Shown here in pieces: positions 11,882-25,041 of a stretch of DNA of 64,000 nt. The stretch lies in NCBI GenBank assembly GCA_002245135.1, contig NGBS01001168.1, positions 147,531-211,530 on the forward strand, read 5' to 3'. The first letter of the stretch is position 1, and the number at the start of each line of letters is the position of its first letter. Source of the DNA: Proteromonas lacertae. Taxonomy: Eukaryota; Sar; Bigyra; Opalinata; Proteromonadidae. The position numbers and the translations under genes are program-made. The notes beneath the pieces were generated by a model. It worked only from the letters and a program-made list of their open reading frames with translations. It made no database searches and was not told where the DNA came from.

Positions 11882-12896
11882 TTAATCTAAATTTACTATT
11901 AAGGATGATTCAATTTCACTTCTACACAAGGGACATATATTGGTATTAGCTCTAATCTGCATACAACATTCATTACACAAACAATAATGTCTACATGGGA
12001 ATATCACAGTGTCTCTCTTTTGAGACAAACATACAACACAATCTGTCCCTTCAGAGTTATTAATTCCATAGATTTCTTTCAAATAGTATCCATGATCCAT
12101 AATATGTATTTTTTGTTTTATTAATTCCAATTTAGGAGCGTTAGTAGGAGATCTACATAATAATCATAACTACAAATATACAAAACAGTAAAATAGGATA
12201 ATTGTGATGTAATTGTTGGACTAGAAATACCTGTGAGTGGATACATTGGATTTCTAATTGCAACTATTAATGGATAGTTATTTCTATCAGCAGATAATAA
12301 TTTAGGATTTGATGGTAATGAAAATGGAACTTCCACCTTCTGTGTATCTACAACAATTGATTCTCCCTATAATATAATATATATATATGAATATGCTTTA
12401 GAAAATGTCTGAATTAATGGAAAAGGCCTTCCATCTGGATTTATAGGAGTTAACTGTATTGTTTCAAGATTAGATCCAACGGTTTCACTTGCTAAAAAGT
12501 ATCTACAAGTTAATAACAAGAATGAAATACATTTCAACTTGACATTCTATCGATGCTTCTATTTCAAATGATATAAAAAATTGATTTGACCCATTATTGG
12601 TAAATTTAATAGTATCGTTTTTGAAATAAAAGTCATTATGAACATGAGTAGCATTCATAGTTCCTCCCTTTAATATACAACGATATTTATACAACTGATA
12701 TATCTGGAGCTGGTCTATTTTCATGTGGTACTTGATATGGTGAATTTCTATTTACACTTCCTGAATTAACAAATTGCGGTGCTATTGTAAATGTTATTCT
12801 ATAGAATATATATACGAGGAATTCTATCCTCTCTAAATGCTTCTTCTGAATAGAAACTCCCCATTTTTTACGAAAAGAAGAAGAATTTTCATACAC
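11882..12896 (-). CDS. MGRN1/LOG2-like RING E3 ubiquitin ligase, copy 2
   Basis: A paralogue of the downstream neighbour, about 150 bp away in the same orientation. It keeps the order of the family: a short N-terminus, the beta-rich region (NDFYFKNDTIKFTN, then FFISFEIEA), a segment KVEVPFSLPSNPK, the pre-RING HIMDHGYYLKEIYGINNSEG, and a C3HC4 RING with CVVC, FPCRHYCLCNEC and CPLC. It lacks the Gln-rich tail and ends soon after the RING. Several short introns interrupt it. The first exon is uncertain: 12896 is the first ATG of the longest frame, but an upstream ATG with another intron is possible. No clear promoter motif was found. Confidence 0.75.
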
Positions 12897-12957
12897 CCAA
12901 TTCAGTCATTACATAGTAAAAAGAATATAAGGAAATAAAAAAAAATGTAACTTCTAT

Positions 12958-14310
12958 TTATATGTAAACCTGCAAATTTGAATGTTTTCTTTCAATCGAT
13001 TGTAATAATAACTGAATACTATTTGTATCAGAAAAATCATTACCTTTTACATCCAATATTCTCAATTTTGACAAAGATTCATCATATATAGGTAAAATCA
13101 AATAGTTTATACCTTGTGAACTTATACGATTAGCTAAACACAAATACAAATAAACCAATAATAAAGATACATTCAATGTAAATCTCTTCTAAATAAGGAA
13201 AGAATTTTCTTTGGATTAATTGAACAAAATCCATCAATCCTTTTGAAGATAAAAAGTTGTTATTCAAATTCATAACTTTCAAACTTGAAGCACATTTCAT
13301 ACTTTCACCTAGAAAGCGGAATGAATCAGGATTTAATTGATTTGACTCTAAGTTTAATAATTCTAAAAACATTAATGATTCACTTAATAATTCACCTAAA
13401 TATCTCATTCCATCTTCTGTTAAATAAATTGATGATAAATCCAATGTCGTAAGACGTAAAGATAATGGAAATGGTTTACTTGGATTCAACTCTTCAATCT
13501 CTATTGACATATATGATTTAGACTAATTGACAATACTATTTATTAGTTTATTTGTAATGTTAAACCTATCCACTTTAAGTGATCTTGCATATCTTGTTAA
13601 AGGAGTTGATGAACTCTTTGATAATATACGTGCCATTTCCTTTAATCCATTACTTCTAATGTTATTTCCACTTATATATAATTCTCGAATATTTGGACAA
13701 AAATAGAGTGTATATAAAATTGGTTTTATTGATCTTTCAGTAAGAGTATTGTGAGATAAATTCAGTGAATACAATCCTATAAACTTTCCTAATTGCAGTA
13801 CTTTGAGAATAAAATATAACCCATTATCTGATATATAATTATCTAATTAATGAAATATAGAGTAAAGTACTTGAAATATCTAATGAAAATGGATATTTAA
13901 CTGACAAGCGACACAAAAATTGAGATAATGGCTGCATACAAGCATCATTCAAATTGTTATCTATAAATATGTTAGGATATATACTTGTTAATTGCAGTTC
14001 TCCTAATTCATCAAGCTTTAACAAAGCAAATTGACCAAATAATATCTGATAGTTTGTATATAAATTATCACCTTAACGATATTAGTATATATTGTTACAT
14101 TTTATTTTTTGAACATGTTTATATGACATTAAAACACATAATAATGAATTTAAATCATTATCACTTAATGTACCTAACAAATAACTCATTCATAGTATTA
14201 CCTGTTAATTCAATGATTGAATCATTTGCTGATCTGTTTATGAACAAGGCATCAACTGCATTATTACCTGTTGTAGGTAATATATCATCGTTAGGCATTA
14301 AAACTTCCAT
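12958..14310 (-). CDS. Leucine-rich repeat protein (ribonuclease-inhibitor-like type)
   Basis: I place the start at 14310. Introns of 28 and about 27 nt (the second containing ACTAAT) join the first exons to the LRR region. Repeats include LYSLNLSHNTLTERSIKPIL, IRELYISGNNIRSNGLKEM, LTTLDLSSIYLTEDGMRYLG, LELLNLESNQLNPDSFRFLG and LKVMNLNNNFLSSKGL. These are 26-30-residue repeats of the RNI type. Such domains are protein-interaction surfaces and no catalytic domain is visible. TAGTCGT lies about 15 bp upstream of the ATG. The specific partner cannot be inferred. Confidence 0.75.
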
Positions 14311-14470
14311 TGCTTCAAAAAAACACGACTATTAGATTATACTGACTATTATATACTGTTATAATATGTATATTGAATATAACATTAATTTATAAGAAAA
14401 TATCAATTATGAAGTATTTTCAATTAAATCAAAATTCAAACACTGTTATGTTAATAACAATAAATAAAAT

Positions 14471-16765
14471 TTATTTTAGTGATGTTGTTGGTCTAAATTG
14501 CACATTATGAGATGTATTATCCAAGGGAGCGCTACTTGCCATTAAATTACCATTATCCATTAAAATAACTGATTGTTCATAATCATTAGGTGGATAAATC
14601 TATATATAATAAATAAACAAATAAAATATAAATACATTATTCTTTTCTTTGGATAAAATATCAAAATTATTAGTGAAAACAATAGTTTGTCCATTACTAC
14701 CAGTTGTATTACTATCATTCAACCATCCTTTATATAATAACATATTATCCATCCATATTTCAATGTCTTTAGCACCTCTATTGGGAGTTTTATGATAATT
14801 CCATATCTTTATATAAGATAATATAATTGGTTTATCAAATAAGAAATATAATGAGTTTGTTATATATTTTCTTCTTCCTCCTTCTCCATCTTCCTCTATT
14901 GTTCTAGCTAATGGACAAAGCCATGAATGCTTATCACTTGAGATTTTACCATCTACTAAATTAGAAGGTATTCTTAAATCGTCTTTGGATTGTTGTAATA
15001 TATTAACACTATATGGAGATGCAAATATTTGACTATCTTTAACAGATATTTTATTATTATTTATATCATAAAAGCCTATTTCATTCAATCCAATATAGAA
15101 TGGATCACCATGGGATTCATTTAAATTAATTTTTATTGAAGTGCCAAAAGGATGTAATACTGTAGTATAATACTGAGAAGTGGTTACTTTACCGTTTATT
15201 GTTATATCTCTAGGAATATTGTAGTCTACTAAGGGTGAATGAAAATATAACTTTTGAGCATAATCAAAACCTGATGAAAATCCATAAGCTGGTCTTAATA
15301 TAAATCCACCAGGTGGAGAAACTAGTTTTTCATCACAATATACATTCATTCTTTTTACACAAATTGGTAAATCATCTTCTGATTTGTTATAATTCCAGAT
15401 TAATAATCCACCAATAAAATCAGCTATTTTAAAATCAATAAATATTTTTATATTCTTTTCTTTCTCTTTTTCTTCTCCTTGTGGAAGTTTGAAATAACAC
15501 ATATTATTTGGATTTGTAGTTTTATTTATTCCATTCACCAAATTGAATATCATTGGCATTGCACTATCAACACTGGATGATGAAGATATCATATTAATTG
15601 TCAATTTCTGTAAATTTGTTTCAGAATCTTTCATTACTGCAATTCCAGTTAATCCAATACATTCTTTATCACCATAATTCTCTAATAATTCCAAACATAA
15701 TAACTTTGTTCTCTCTAATCTCATCTTTACTTTTTTCTCATTCTTTTGTGAGGGAGGTGTAGCATCTACTTTTGGAGCTACTCCTCGTTTACCAGGTGTT
15801 ATTAACGGTGTTTTACCAACTGCAGTAAATGGTCTACCATCAAATGTAACTAAATTCAACTTAGGTCGATGATGCTGATCTTGTTGTAGTTTTGAAATGT
15901 CTCTTTTTTCAGCTGTACTTGGACGAGCTAAATTGAATTGCTGTAATGCTTCTTGTAGACATGTTGGTGTTCTATCTAATGCTAATATTTGTGCTTTATC
16001 ATATTGTTCTATCTCATTTCTAATTGCTGGATCGTTTGTGAAGTATAACGATTCTCTACATTCATCGATATTTGCCATTGTTCCTGGTGCTTGTCTTATA
16101 TCTCCATTGTAAATGATATTATTATCTAATTTCACTGTTATAGTTCTTGCTCCTCTTGTAGAGTGTGTTCTACATTTATTATAATTCCATATTCTCATCA
16201 TTGACAAATCAACAACACCATCAAATGTGACATAAATCATATTGTCCTTATCAACATAATATGGAGCTAACCATATGTGATAATCATCTGTAGTATAGTT
16301 TACACCATCTAATAAATTAGTCACTACTCTTGGATCATCATTGTAATCAGGTAAAACATTAATATCAGAAGGATCAGCTTTAATTGTGCTTTGATTAGCT
16401 ATATTCTTAGGGTTTCGAAATCTTATTGGATGACCATTTTCATCATAGAATTCTATTCCATTTAATCCAATGTAATATGGATCACCCCATGTAGAATGCA
16501 AAGCAATTTCCATATAATGACCATGTGGCATTGTATTTAAAATCATTGTTTTATTATAAATGACATTATCTAAAATAGACTGAGAAGGATTATTAATTAA
16601 TGGTGTACTTGCCATATGAATGTCAATACCAAATGATGGTTGTTGTTGTTGTTGTTGTTGAGATTGTTGTTGAGATTGTGGTGTATTTTGAATATCGATT
16701 GTGAAAGGAGTAGAAGTCTTTTGTTCTGGTGTTGATAATCTTTGTGATTTAGCAGTTGGAATTCT

Positions 16766-16808
<43 letters not shown>

Positions 16809-19603
16809 GGTTGAAAAAGAGGTAAAGTCTCATTTAAATTAGGTGATGATATTGGAGGTATTGATGGAGATAATATTCTTTTGGATATACTATTTCTCTT
16901 TTTTGGAGATATATTCTGTTGTGGTTTAATAGATATATCTTTAGGTAAATCAATAACAGGTGTTGATATTCTATCAATATGAGGAGTTGCAAGTCTTTGA
17001 TATTCTCTTGGTAGATTCACAATTGGTGTAGATGGATTAATACATGGTGTTTCTGGCTTTTATTAATGGAGTAGATGCTGATACTGTTGCATTTGCATTA
17101 ATATTAGCTGTTGGTACTCTTTCTGGTGAAGTTGATATTTTGATTGAAATATCTTTTGGTAAATCAACTCTTGGAGTAGTTATTAGTCTTTTTGATTCAA
17201 TTGGCAATTCCAATTGCGCAGTTTTTCCTAAATTATTATTATTATTTAAAGGAGGAGTAAGAAGTGGAGGAGTTATTGGTTTATTCAATCCAGTTGGTGG
17301 TCTTTTAGAAGGTGTTTGTGGTTTCTTAGATGGAACTTTACCAGATATATCTTTTGGTAAATCAACAACAGGAGTAGATAATCTCTTTGATTCTTTTGGT
17401 AGATTTAACTGAGAAGTTGATCCTAAATCATTTGTATCTGGTTTCAATGGAGTATTACCATTAGATATTCTAGTAGATATATCTTTGGGTAATTCTATTC
17501 TAGCTGTTCCACCCATTTTACTATTATTGTCATTATTATTTTTTGATTGTGTATTTGGTCTAGATGCTTTTGATGTTGGTGAATGTTTTGGTAAATCTAA
17601 TGGTATTGTTGAATCTAAATTATTATTATTATTATTATTAACATAGGGAGTTTTAGATGGTTGTTGTTGTTGTATATTTATACCATTACTTGGATGTGAT
17701 GGTGGAAGTTTATGTATATCAAATCCACCACCATTATTATTATTAGAATTAGCAGTAGAAGTAACAGGACCATGTGGACGAGGTTTATTATGTGATGGTG
17801 ATATAATTGGAGATGTATTTGATTTCTTACGCTTATTAATATCATTATTATCATTATAATTTGGTTTAGGTAATAATCCTAATATTGATGGATCTACTTT
17901 GTTATCATTATTATTATGTATATTAATAGTATCATTGTCATGATCATTATTGTTTATGTTTACAGTTTTATTATCAGAGTGTAATGGAGTATGAACAATT
18001 GTTTTAGTAGGTGATTTTTCAATAGGTATTGTAGATTCAATATTTAGATTATTCTCTAATTTTGTTTCTTTTATTTCATTTAATTCATTTACTATAGGTC
18101 TTGTTCTATTTAATTCATTATCTTTTGAACTATTTGGTCTAGTTTTAACAGGTGTTTTTCTATCATTATCCATTATTGGTGATAAAACTATATCTTTAGT
18201 TGAAACAGTATGTTTTTTTCTTATTTCATTCTCATGTTCAATTGGACTAATTTGAGCTATTTCATTTGGATTGATACTATTTATTTGTTCTAACAATGGA
18301 ATACTTATAGAATATTCGCTATCTTCACTTCCAATTGATCTTTTTATAGTATTTTCTGATATTGACATTCCATCATATTTTATTTCTAATTTCTTTACTC
18401 CAGCTCCAAGTAGATTAATATCATTATAATTCCATATTTTTATATAGGATGGTGGTAATTCTAGTGATGGAAGTAATTCTATTTTTATTGTTATTGGCAT
18501 ATTTGGAGTATAATCACATTTCCACATATCATCTGATTCTATTGTCATATATTTACCATTATATAGATTAGAGAGATTTTCAGTTTCAATATTATTATCA
18601 TCTATATATATATATATATATATTATAATAGAATAATATTATTATACTTTGTATTATTTCTATATTACATTTTGATAAGTCAATAACATTACTATTTCTA
18701 TCATATAATTCAATATTCGTCAATCCAATTTCTATTGATTTATTATACCATGTTTCATGTAAGATTAATTCTAAATATTTTGGCCTTTGCATTTGCTTTT
18801 TCTGTGGAGATTGAGATGATGGCGGTGGTGATTGAAACATATTGTCAAGATTAGTTTCTCCTTCATTTAATAACGTTAATATTTCCTTTTGTTTATTTAA
18901 ATCTAATTTTACTATTTTACGAAGTAAATTTTGTGTATTTGGATCACTTTCCAATATCTCTATATATATTATGAATATTAATAATAAATAAATATACTTT
19001 GTAATGTTGAGTTATTTTTATCTGGAGTATTTTTCTATTTTAATTGTAATTATAATAATAAATATATATATATATTATACTATTGGAGATTGTTTTACAG
19101 GACTTTCTACATCTGGAAAATCATCTATAAATGTATCACTTTCATTCTCCTCTTCAAATTGAGTTTCTAAATTATATCTTTTTGTAGGAGAGCCGAAGTT
19201 TCTATTTTCATGAATGTCAATTATTGCTATTAAACACATAGATTATAATAATATACGTCCTGGACATGAAACAACACCTGAAAGTGATCTTTTTGGTGTA
19301 CTGGATGATCTAGTTCTTCTATTAGCTGCTAAATGCAAATATAACACTAACTAAAATTATACAAAATGGTTTTTGTTGTGCTGAACCTCTATTGAGAGAT
19401 AAATATTGTAAAGAATACGCTCTGGTTGAACATCTTGCTGAATTATTTTTGTCGTCATTAGCTCCTCTGAAATGCGTTGAAAACATCCTTTCTCTTTCTA
19501 GCATTTCTCTATCATAGTCACTCATTTCAGCTTCCTTCTTCATTTTCAACAGTCTATTCTTTTCTTCTAATTTTCTGAGATATTCTTGATTTCTTTTGCT
19601 CAT
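14471..19603 (-). CDS. KATNIP: KATNIP (KIAA0556)-like ciliary protein with DUF4457 repeats
   Basis: The N-terminus reads QEYLRKLEEKNRLLK and then FSTHFRGAN, like the conserved N-terminal motif of KATNIP. Four DUF4457-type modules follow, each opening with a signature such as LILHETWYNKSIEIGLTNIE, ALHSTWGDPYYIGLNGIEFY or NESHGDPFYIGLNEIGFYD, and each containing a W-NY(N/H)K core. A long disordered linker at 16.9-18.3 kb carries four LPKDIS repeats. The last exon, after a short intron, encodes IYPPNDYEQSV and a short tail. KATNIP binds katanin and microtubules at ciliary bases. Near 17050 the frame shifts by one base although repeat-like sequence continues on both sides; this is a likely indel. 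Exon borders near 19.0-19.3 kb are approximate. Confidence 0.8.
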
Positions 19604-19748
19604 CTATCTCAAAATATGGTTTTAAAATTATGAAACGGTATTATTTTTGAATTTTAAAAAAGTATATGAGATGGAATATACCATCGATAATTATCATAAA
19701 CAATTAGTTATAAATTATATAATATTAAATAACAAAATAAAATCTCAT

Positions 19749-21402
19749 TTAAGATCTCACAATTATTGGTTCATCTTCTGTTTCATGCACTGTCTTATGA
19801 AATGATGTAAATGTTGGTGAAATAAAATCACTATCAGATATTGATATTCTTAAATCCATTTGTCTTATAACCTTTTCTCTGGTAAAGATTCTCAAATTAG
19901 AAGTATCTTTCAAAAGAGATCTTAATTCAGGTAATATAATCAATAAAAAACCATTAGCAACTTCTGGTGTTAAACCTGTCAATTCTAAACCTCTATCATT
20001 ACTAAGATTCTCAATAGTGTGACAGGTATTAAACCATCTAGTCAATTGTGATCTTCTAGTTGGATTATCACTCCATGTCTCAAAAATAGCTGTCACAGCT
20101 TTATCTTCAAATTGAATTCCTGTTGGTGGTGGCATGTCTAGGTATTCCATCCATCCTTTCATTACACTACTTCTTGCATTGTCCTCTGCTGCTTTTAATA
20201 ATTCCAATTCACTCTTTAAACACTGTAATTCATATTCTTGAGATATCATATCTTCATATGACATTAAATGACTTTCATATAATCTCTATATATATTATAA
20301 ACATATAACAATGTTATAAATATATACTATTCTCTCATTAAACGAATTAACTATAATTGACTGTTGAGCAATTTCATTTCTCTTTTCTATACCATAATGC
20401 TGTAGTATTTTACACTTCTCATTTCTATCTTCAGCTTTCTGCTTCAATGATTGGATTATAGATTGAAGTGATTCTATGGTTTGAGCTTGAGTTGCTAAGG
20501 TAGATTCTTGTTTCTTATTGATTGTCAATACTTCTTGAATCGATGATTTTAAATCTTCTAATTGTTGAGATAATTGTATTTTTTCATCTTCCATATTCAT
20601 ATTATTAGATTGTAATTCTTCTATTTTGGTTTGTAATTCTTTCTATTTAATATAAATAACAATATTAATACTATTTCATTTTCTAAAGCAATAGTTTTCT
20701 TTGAATCATTTTCATTTACTGATGCTTTAAGTATTTGAATATCGTTTTCTAATTGTACTACTTTATTTTTTGAATTCTAATTCATTATAATAACAAAGAA
20801 TATATATATATACACTATATTTAGCTGTTAAAGAATCACATTTCTGTTTTAGCTCATTGTATTGTTTTTCTTTGTTATTATACTTTTCTTCTAATTCACT
20901 TACTTTTGCTTTACAATTTGCTTCTGTTGCGGTTATTAATGACTTTAATGATAAATTTGTATTTTTAGAAGCATCCAAACGAGTTCTATGAATTTTAAAT
21001 ACTTTATAATACATTAATGTTGAATTTTCATCTTTTAATTTAATTATCATATCACTTAAATTCTATTAATGTGTTAAATGTTTTATAATATACTGAATCA
21101 TTATCATCTCTTGGTGTATCCTTTTGTGGCGTTAAAGCTTCTATTGACATTGACTCTGCAGATAGCTTCAATTTAGAATTATTTGCTCTTTCAGCTCTAA
21201 GCTCATCTTCTAGTTCTGCTATTTTAGATAAAAAATAGGATGTGTTTCTTTGAATATCAGGAGAGACTGTTTCACTCTTTGAAGCATTTTTGTTTGAATT
21301 AGAGTTAGAAGATGCAGAAGATAGTTTTTGTGATAATAAATCCCAGTTTGGTGCATCTGTATCATAATTTAATCTTTGTAAGGCTTGTAACTCAAGATCC
21401 AT
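19749..21402 (-). CDS. Coiled-coil protein of unknown function
   Basis: At least four short introns separate exons that encode an almost continuous coiled coil: LSKIAELEDELRAER, VSELEEKYNNKEKQYNELKQ, LEDLKSSIQEVLTINKKQE, then LQCLKSELELLKAAEDNA. A C-terminal segment of about 130 residues is globular in composition (GWMEYLDMPPPTGIQFEDKA, then TGLTPEVANGFLLIILPELR). No family was recognised. Its place between KATNIP and a chromodomain gene, on the same strand, does not by itself fix a role. A centrosomal or ciliary function is possible but unproven. The start is the ATG at 21402, preceded by GCTCAAAC rather than the usual motif. Confidence 0.65.
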
Positions 21403-21584
21403 TTTTATGTTTTGTGTTTAAGATCTGCTCAAACCTCAAATTTGATAAATGATTTAATCTCCTCATCAGCTATGTGGATTATAGATATGTTGTTATTTTT
21501 ATGTTTAAGACAAATATACAGATAAAAAGAAAAAAATGGATTGATATTAATAAATACACTAATTATCATTCATTCTTTATGTTT

Positions 21585-22540
21585 TTATTTGTCCTTCTTT
21601 GCTTTTCTTTTTATTTCTTGTTCATATTGATTTATTACATCTTTATCAATAAAACTTTCAGCTACTTCCCAAGTATCACTTTCTGGACCATAATTAACCC
21701 ATCTCACTTTATATTGAACTACTCCTTTAACTATTCTTTTGTCCAGTATCTTATCAACAAAATAGACTTCTTCACTAAACTGTTTGGATGAATCTGATAA
21801 ATACTCGTCTGAATCATCATCATCATCAAAGAATGACATTTTTTTGTTATTTCTTTTTGGTCTTTCTTTTCTTTCAACATTATTTTTTGGTTTAGTATTC
21901 ACATCCTTCTTTTTTCTATAGCTATTCACATATTCTTCATTTCCAGAATCATCTTCTAACATACTACTACTAGTTTTACGTCTTGATTTACTATTATTAA
22001 TTTGTTGTTGAGAAGCTGTAGAATTAGTTGGTGATGAAGATTTAAACTTTGATGAATTACTTGTGTCTGAATTCTGAATGGGAGATAAATCATCTGAAGA
22101 ATATGAATTATCATGAATAACAGGACGTGTTTCATAAGATGATAATCTAGTCCTTTTTGATTTTTGATTTCTTTCTTCTACAGTAGATTTTCTCTTTTTT
22201 CTTTCTAATGCTGATTCATTATTTTTATTTGGTGGTTGTAATGGTGGTGGTGAAATAGCTGGAGATGTTGAAGGTGGTAAAGGTAATGAATTATTATTAT
22301 TATTATTATTATATGTATTATTACCGAAATAAGATCCTTGATTTATTATTTCACCGTTATTTGCAAATAGTTGAAGATAAGAAGGTTGTGAGAATGAATT
22401 GGATTGATTTTGTTGAGATTGATATTTTAATTGGTTCTGTTGAGGTACAAAAAATTCTTTTGAATTTTGAATTCTATTAATTCTATTGGATTTTCTTTTA
22501 GGTTGATTTCTACTACTATCTGGTATAATATTTTCTTTCA

Positions 22541-22571
<31 letters not shown>

Positions 22572-25041
22572 GGAGGTATTATTGCTATTTCTTTTTAATC
22601 TTCTTTTTACACTAGATGATGTTGAATAAGAATCAGAATCATCCTCTTCTTCTTCCAACATTTCTTCATCATTACTTGTATAATCTTGATCGAATGAATC
22701 ATCATTTTCAGAATTAGTATTTCTTCCTTTTCCTTTCTTACTCATGTATTTATGTTGATTATAATACTTTCTGCTATAATAATCTTCCTTTGTGGAAGAA
22801 TTATAACTGTCATATTGTTCTTTATTTTTAAATACTTTATTCATATATATATTTACCACTTCATTCTTATTTAATTGTATTATATACTGTAATATTGGCA
22901 ATCCTAAACCAACCAATTTCCCATATTGAAATTTCTTATCATATTCAACATATACAGTATCACCATAATTTATTCCATAATTCTTTAAATAGGTTAGTAG
23001 TATCTCTTGATTATAGTTAGTTTTTTCTTTTGAATATAATGCTATATCCCTATTTGTTATATTCATTATATCTATTAAAGCTTTGTTATTACTATCAGCA
23101 TTTGCCTCATTATTATCATTATCAGATACAGTATCAATTCTTTCCATCTTAACTTTAGATGGATCTATCCATTGAATATCATTATCTGAACCATCATACT
23201 TTACTCTATACTTACCAGTCTTGTCTTTATACGATATTATCTCTCCTTCTTTTACATTTTTATGCAAAGTCACTTTCACTTTACTTCCAATTTCAAATGA
23301 AGTAGAATACTGAGTGTGTGGATGACATAAAATATTATGGTTATCTAATACTTCAGATGAAGAAAATCTAAACTTGTGATTTCCAGTAGAACATATATAT
23401 TCATTTTTTGTACATAGACAGTAACGATGATTATATAATTCTATTATACTACCAAAACTTTCTCCACATTTTGAACATTCAATATACGAAGTTCCAGTAA
23501 ATGGTTGTTGTTTAAATGGCTATTTATATGCATAATAATAAATATCAATAAATACATGATCTACTTTCTTTAATTGTCCACATCCTGTACTAGTAGCAAT
23601 CTTTTTATAAGATTGAAACACATCTTCATTGTGATTCCAATCAATATTTAATATTTCAAATGATATATTTTCATATGTATTAGGTGATACTGGGAAATCA
23701 TTAACAATTTCATCTGCCTTTTCTATCCTTTCCGTTTTGTTTTGATTTATACTATTATTCATTGCAATACATGCACTTTCAAAATCTTGCATTAACCCTG
23801 TAACAGATAATGAATTATCTTCTTCATTTTCTTCATATTCCTATATTTAATAATAGCTGCAATAGTAATACATCTTGTTCACTTGGCGTAGGATAAGATG
23901 TTTGATTGACTGAATATGCTAAAGTATTTGGATTTGATAAACAATTAGACTAATTACAATGAATAAAGAATAATACATACGACTGTTGGATATTTGAATA
24001 AAGGTGTTACTTGTTGCTGATGAGCACAATTAAAACCAACAAACTGATGAACTAAATCAGTAGTTTCATCAATAGGCAAAAACTATATAAATAATATTAT
24101 GCAATAATATATATATATATATATATACAGATTCACATTGTGGATTATCATTTATTTCTCTACTTGTATGATAACCACTATACATGGGATGTATTATTTC
24201 AAACGATTGTTTCAACGGTTGAGAAGATCTAAACATATACCTTCCAAATGCAACTGGATTTACTATAGCTGAAGATATTGGTCTACCTACATTGGAAGTA
24301 TCAATTTGAGTTGGATAACATGACTAATAGAATTTAAAATAAAACTACCGTTTAACATACAGTATAAGAAGAAAAATCAATTGTGTTGGTTTTATATCCT
24401 AAAACAACTCCATCAACTACTTTAAAACGAACTGATTCATTATGATTCTTAGCTCGAACTAATTTAGAAATTCATTATATTAATTATACTTGTGGATATA
24501 TTTGAACACATATTTTTTAGTTTACTACGATATGGATCAATTATATTATTATAATATTTTATAATATTTGATCTCCATTCATCTAATTGAATTGTAACGT
24601 AATATTATACCTTCATTTGTCGTTGTTTGAAATAAAGTGCGAATCGTATATTTAATATCATTAGGTGCATGTTCCAATTGTTTATTCAACCATTTTTCTG
24701 CTTTTACTGCATCATCGCCTTTATAAGAAATAATTTTGCAAAATGAACGAACCCAATCGGCTATAATTGTTTATCATATTTTTATACGTATTGCATTACC
24801 ATTAGTGTTATGGGAACTTACGTACAGATCAACCATACTACAATGTTCGTCGATACTCTGTTGTTTACGCTATTTTAATTATTACATACCTATTATACAC
24901 TACACTTTTGGCAGGTTTGCCTGGCTGTTGGTATTGCATCTGAAACTAGCAATTTGCAGTTTGGACAGACATAATAAATTCCATAATTCTATAAATAATA
25001 TATATTATAGTGATTACGCTTTTAACTTGTTTTAATTCCAT
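21585..25041 (-). CDS. Chromodomain protein with N-terminal zinc ribbon and Cys/His finger
   Basis: The start is the ATG at 25041, followed by a 29-nt intron. The next exon encodes [10 protein letters not shown] and TCQKCS, a zinc ribbon. Several short exons follow to about 23.5 kb. Then a Cys/His region appears ([20 protein letters not shown], then [10 protein letters not shown], then H-x4-C-x-H), and a Tudor-like segment ([20 protein letters not shown]). A long Asn/Ser-rich linker leads to a C-terminal chromodomain: [30 protein letters not shown]. This is a nuclear chromatin reader; the domain mix is unusual. Exon joins between 23.8 and 24.9 kb are by eye, and one or two may be wrong. Confidence 0.75.

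Noticed and set aside
17000-17050. Possible 37-nt intron (GTATTAAT...CCAAG) that would remove the KATNIP frame break
   Set aside because: It would splice out NLPREYQRL-type sequence that matches the neighbouring repeats, so it looks coding. A one-base insertion is simpler.
18600-18640. TA dinucleotide runs here and elsewhere (10990-11040, 24110, 29020, 49590) as functional repeats
   Set aside because: They lie inside short introns or intergenic DNA and look like ordinary microsatellites of an AT-rich genome.
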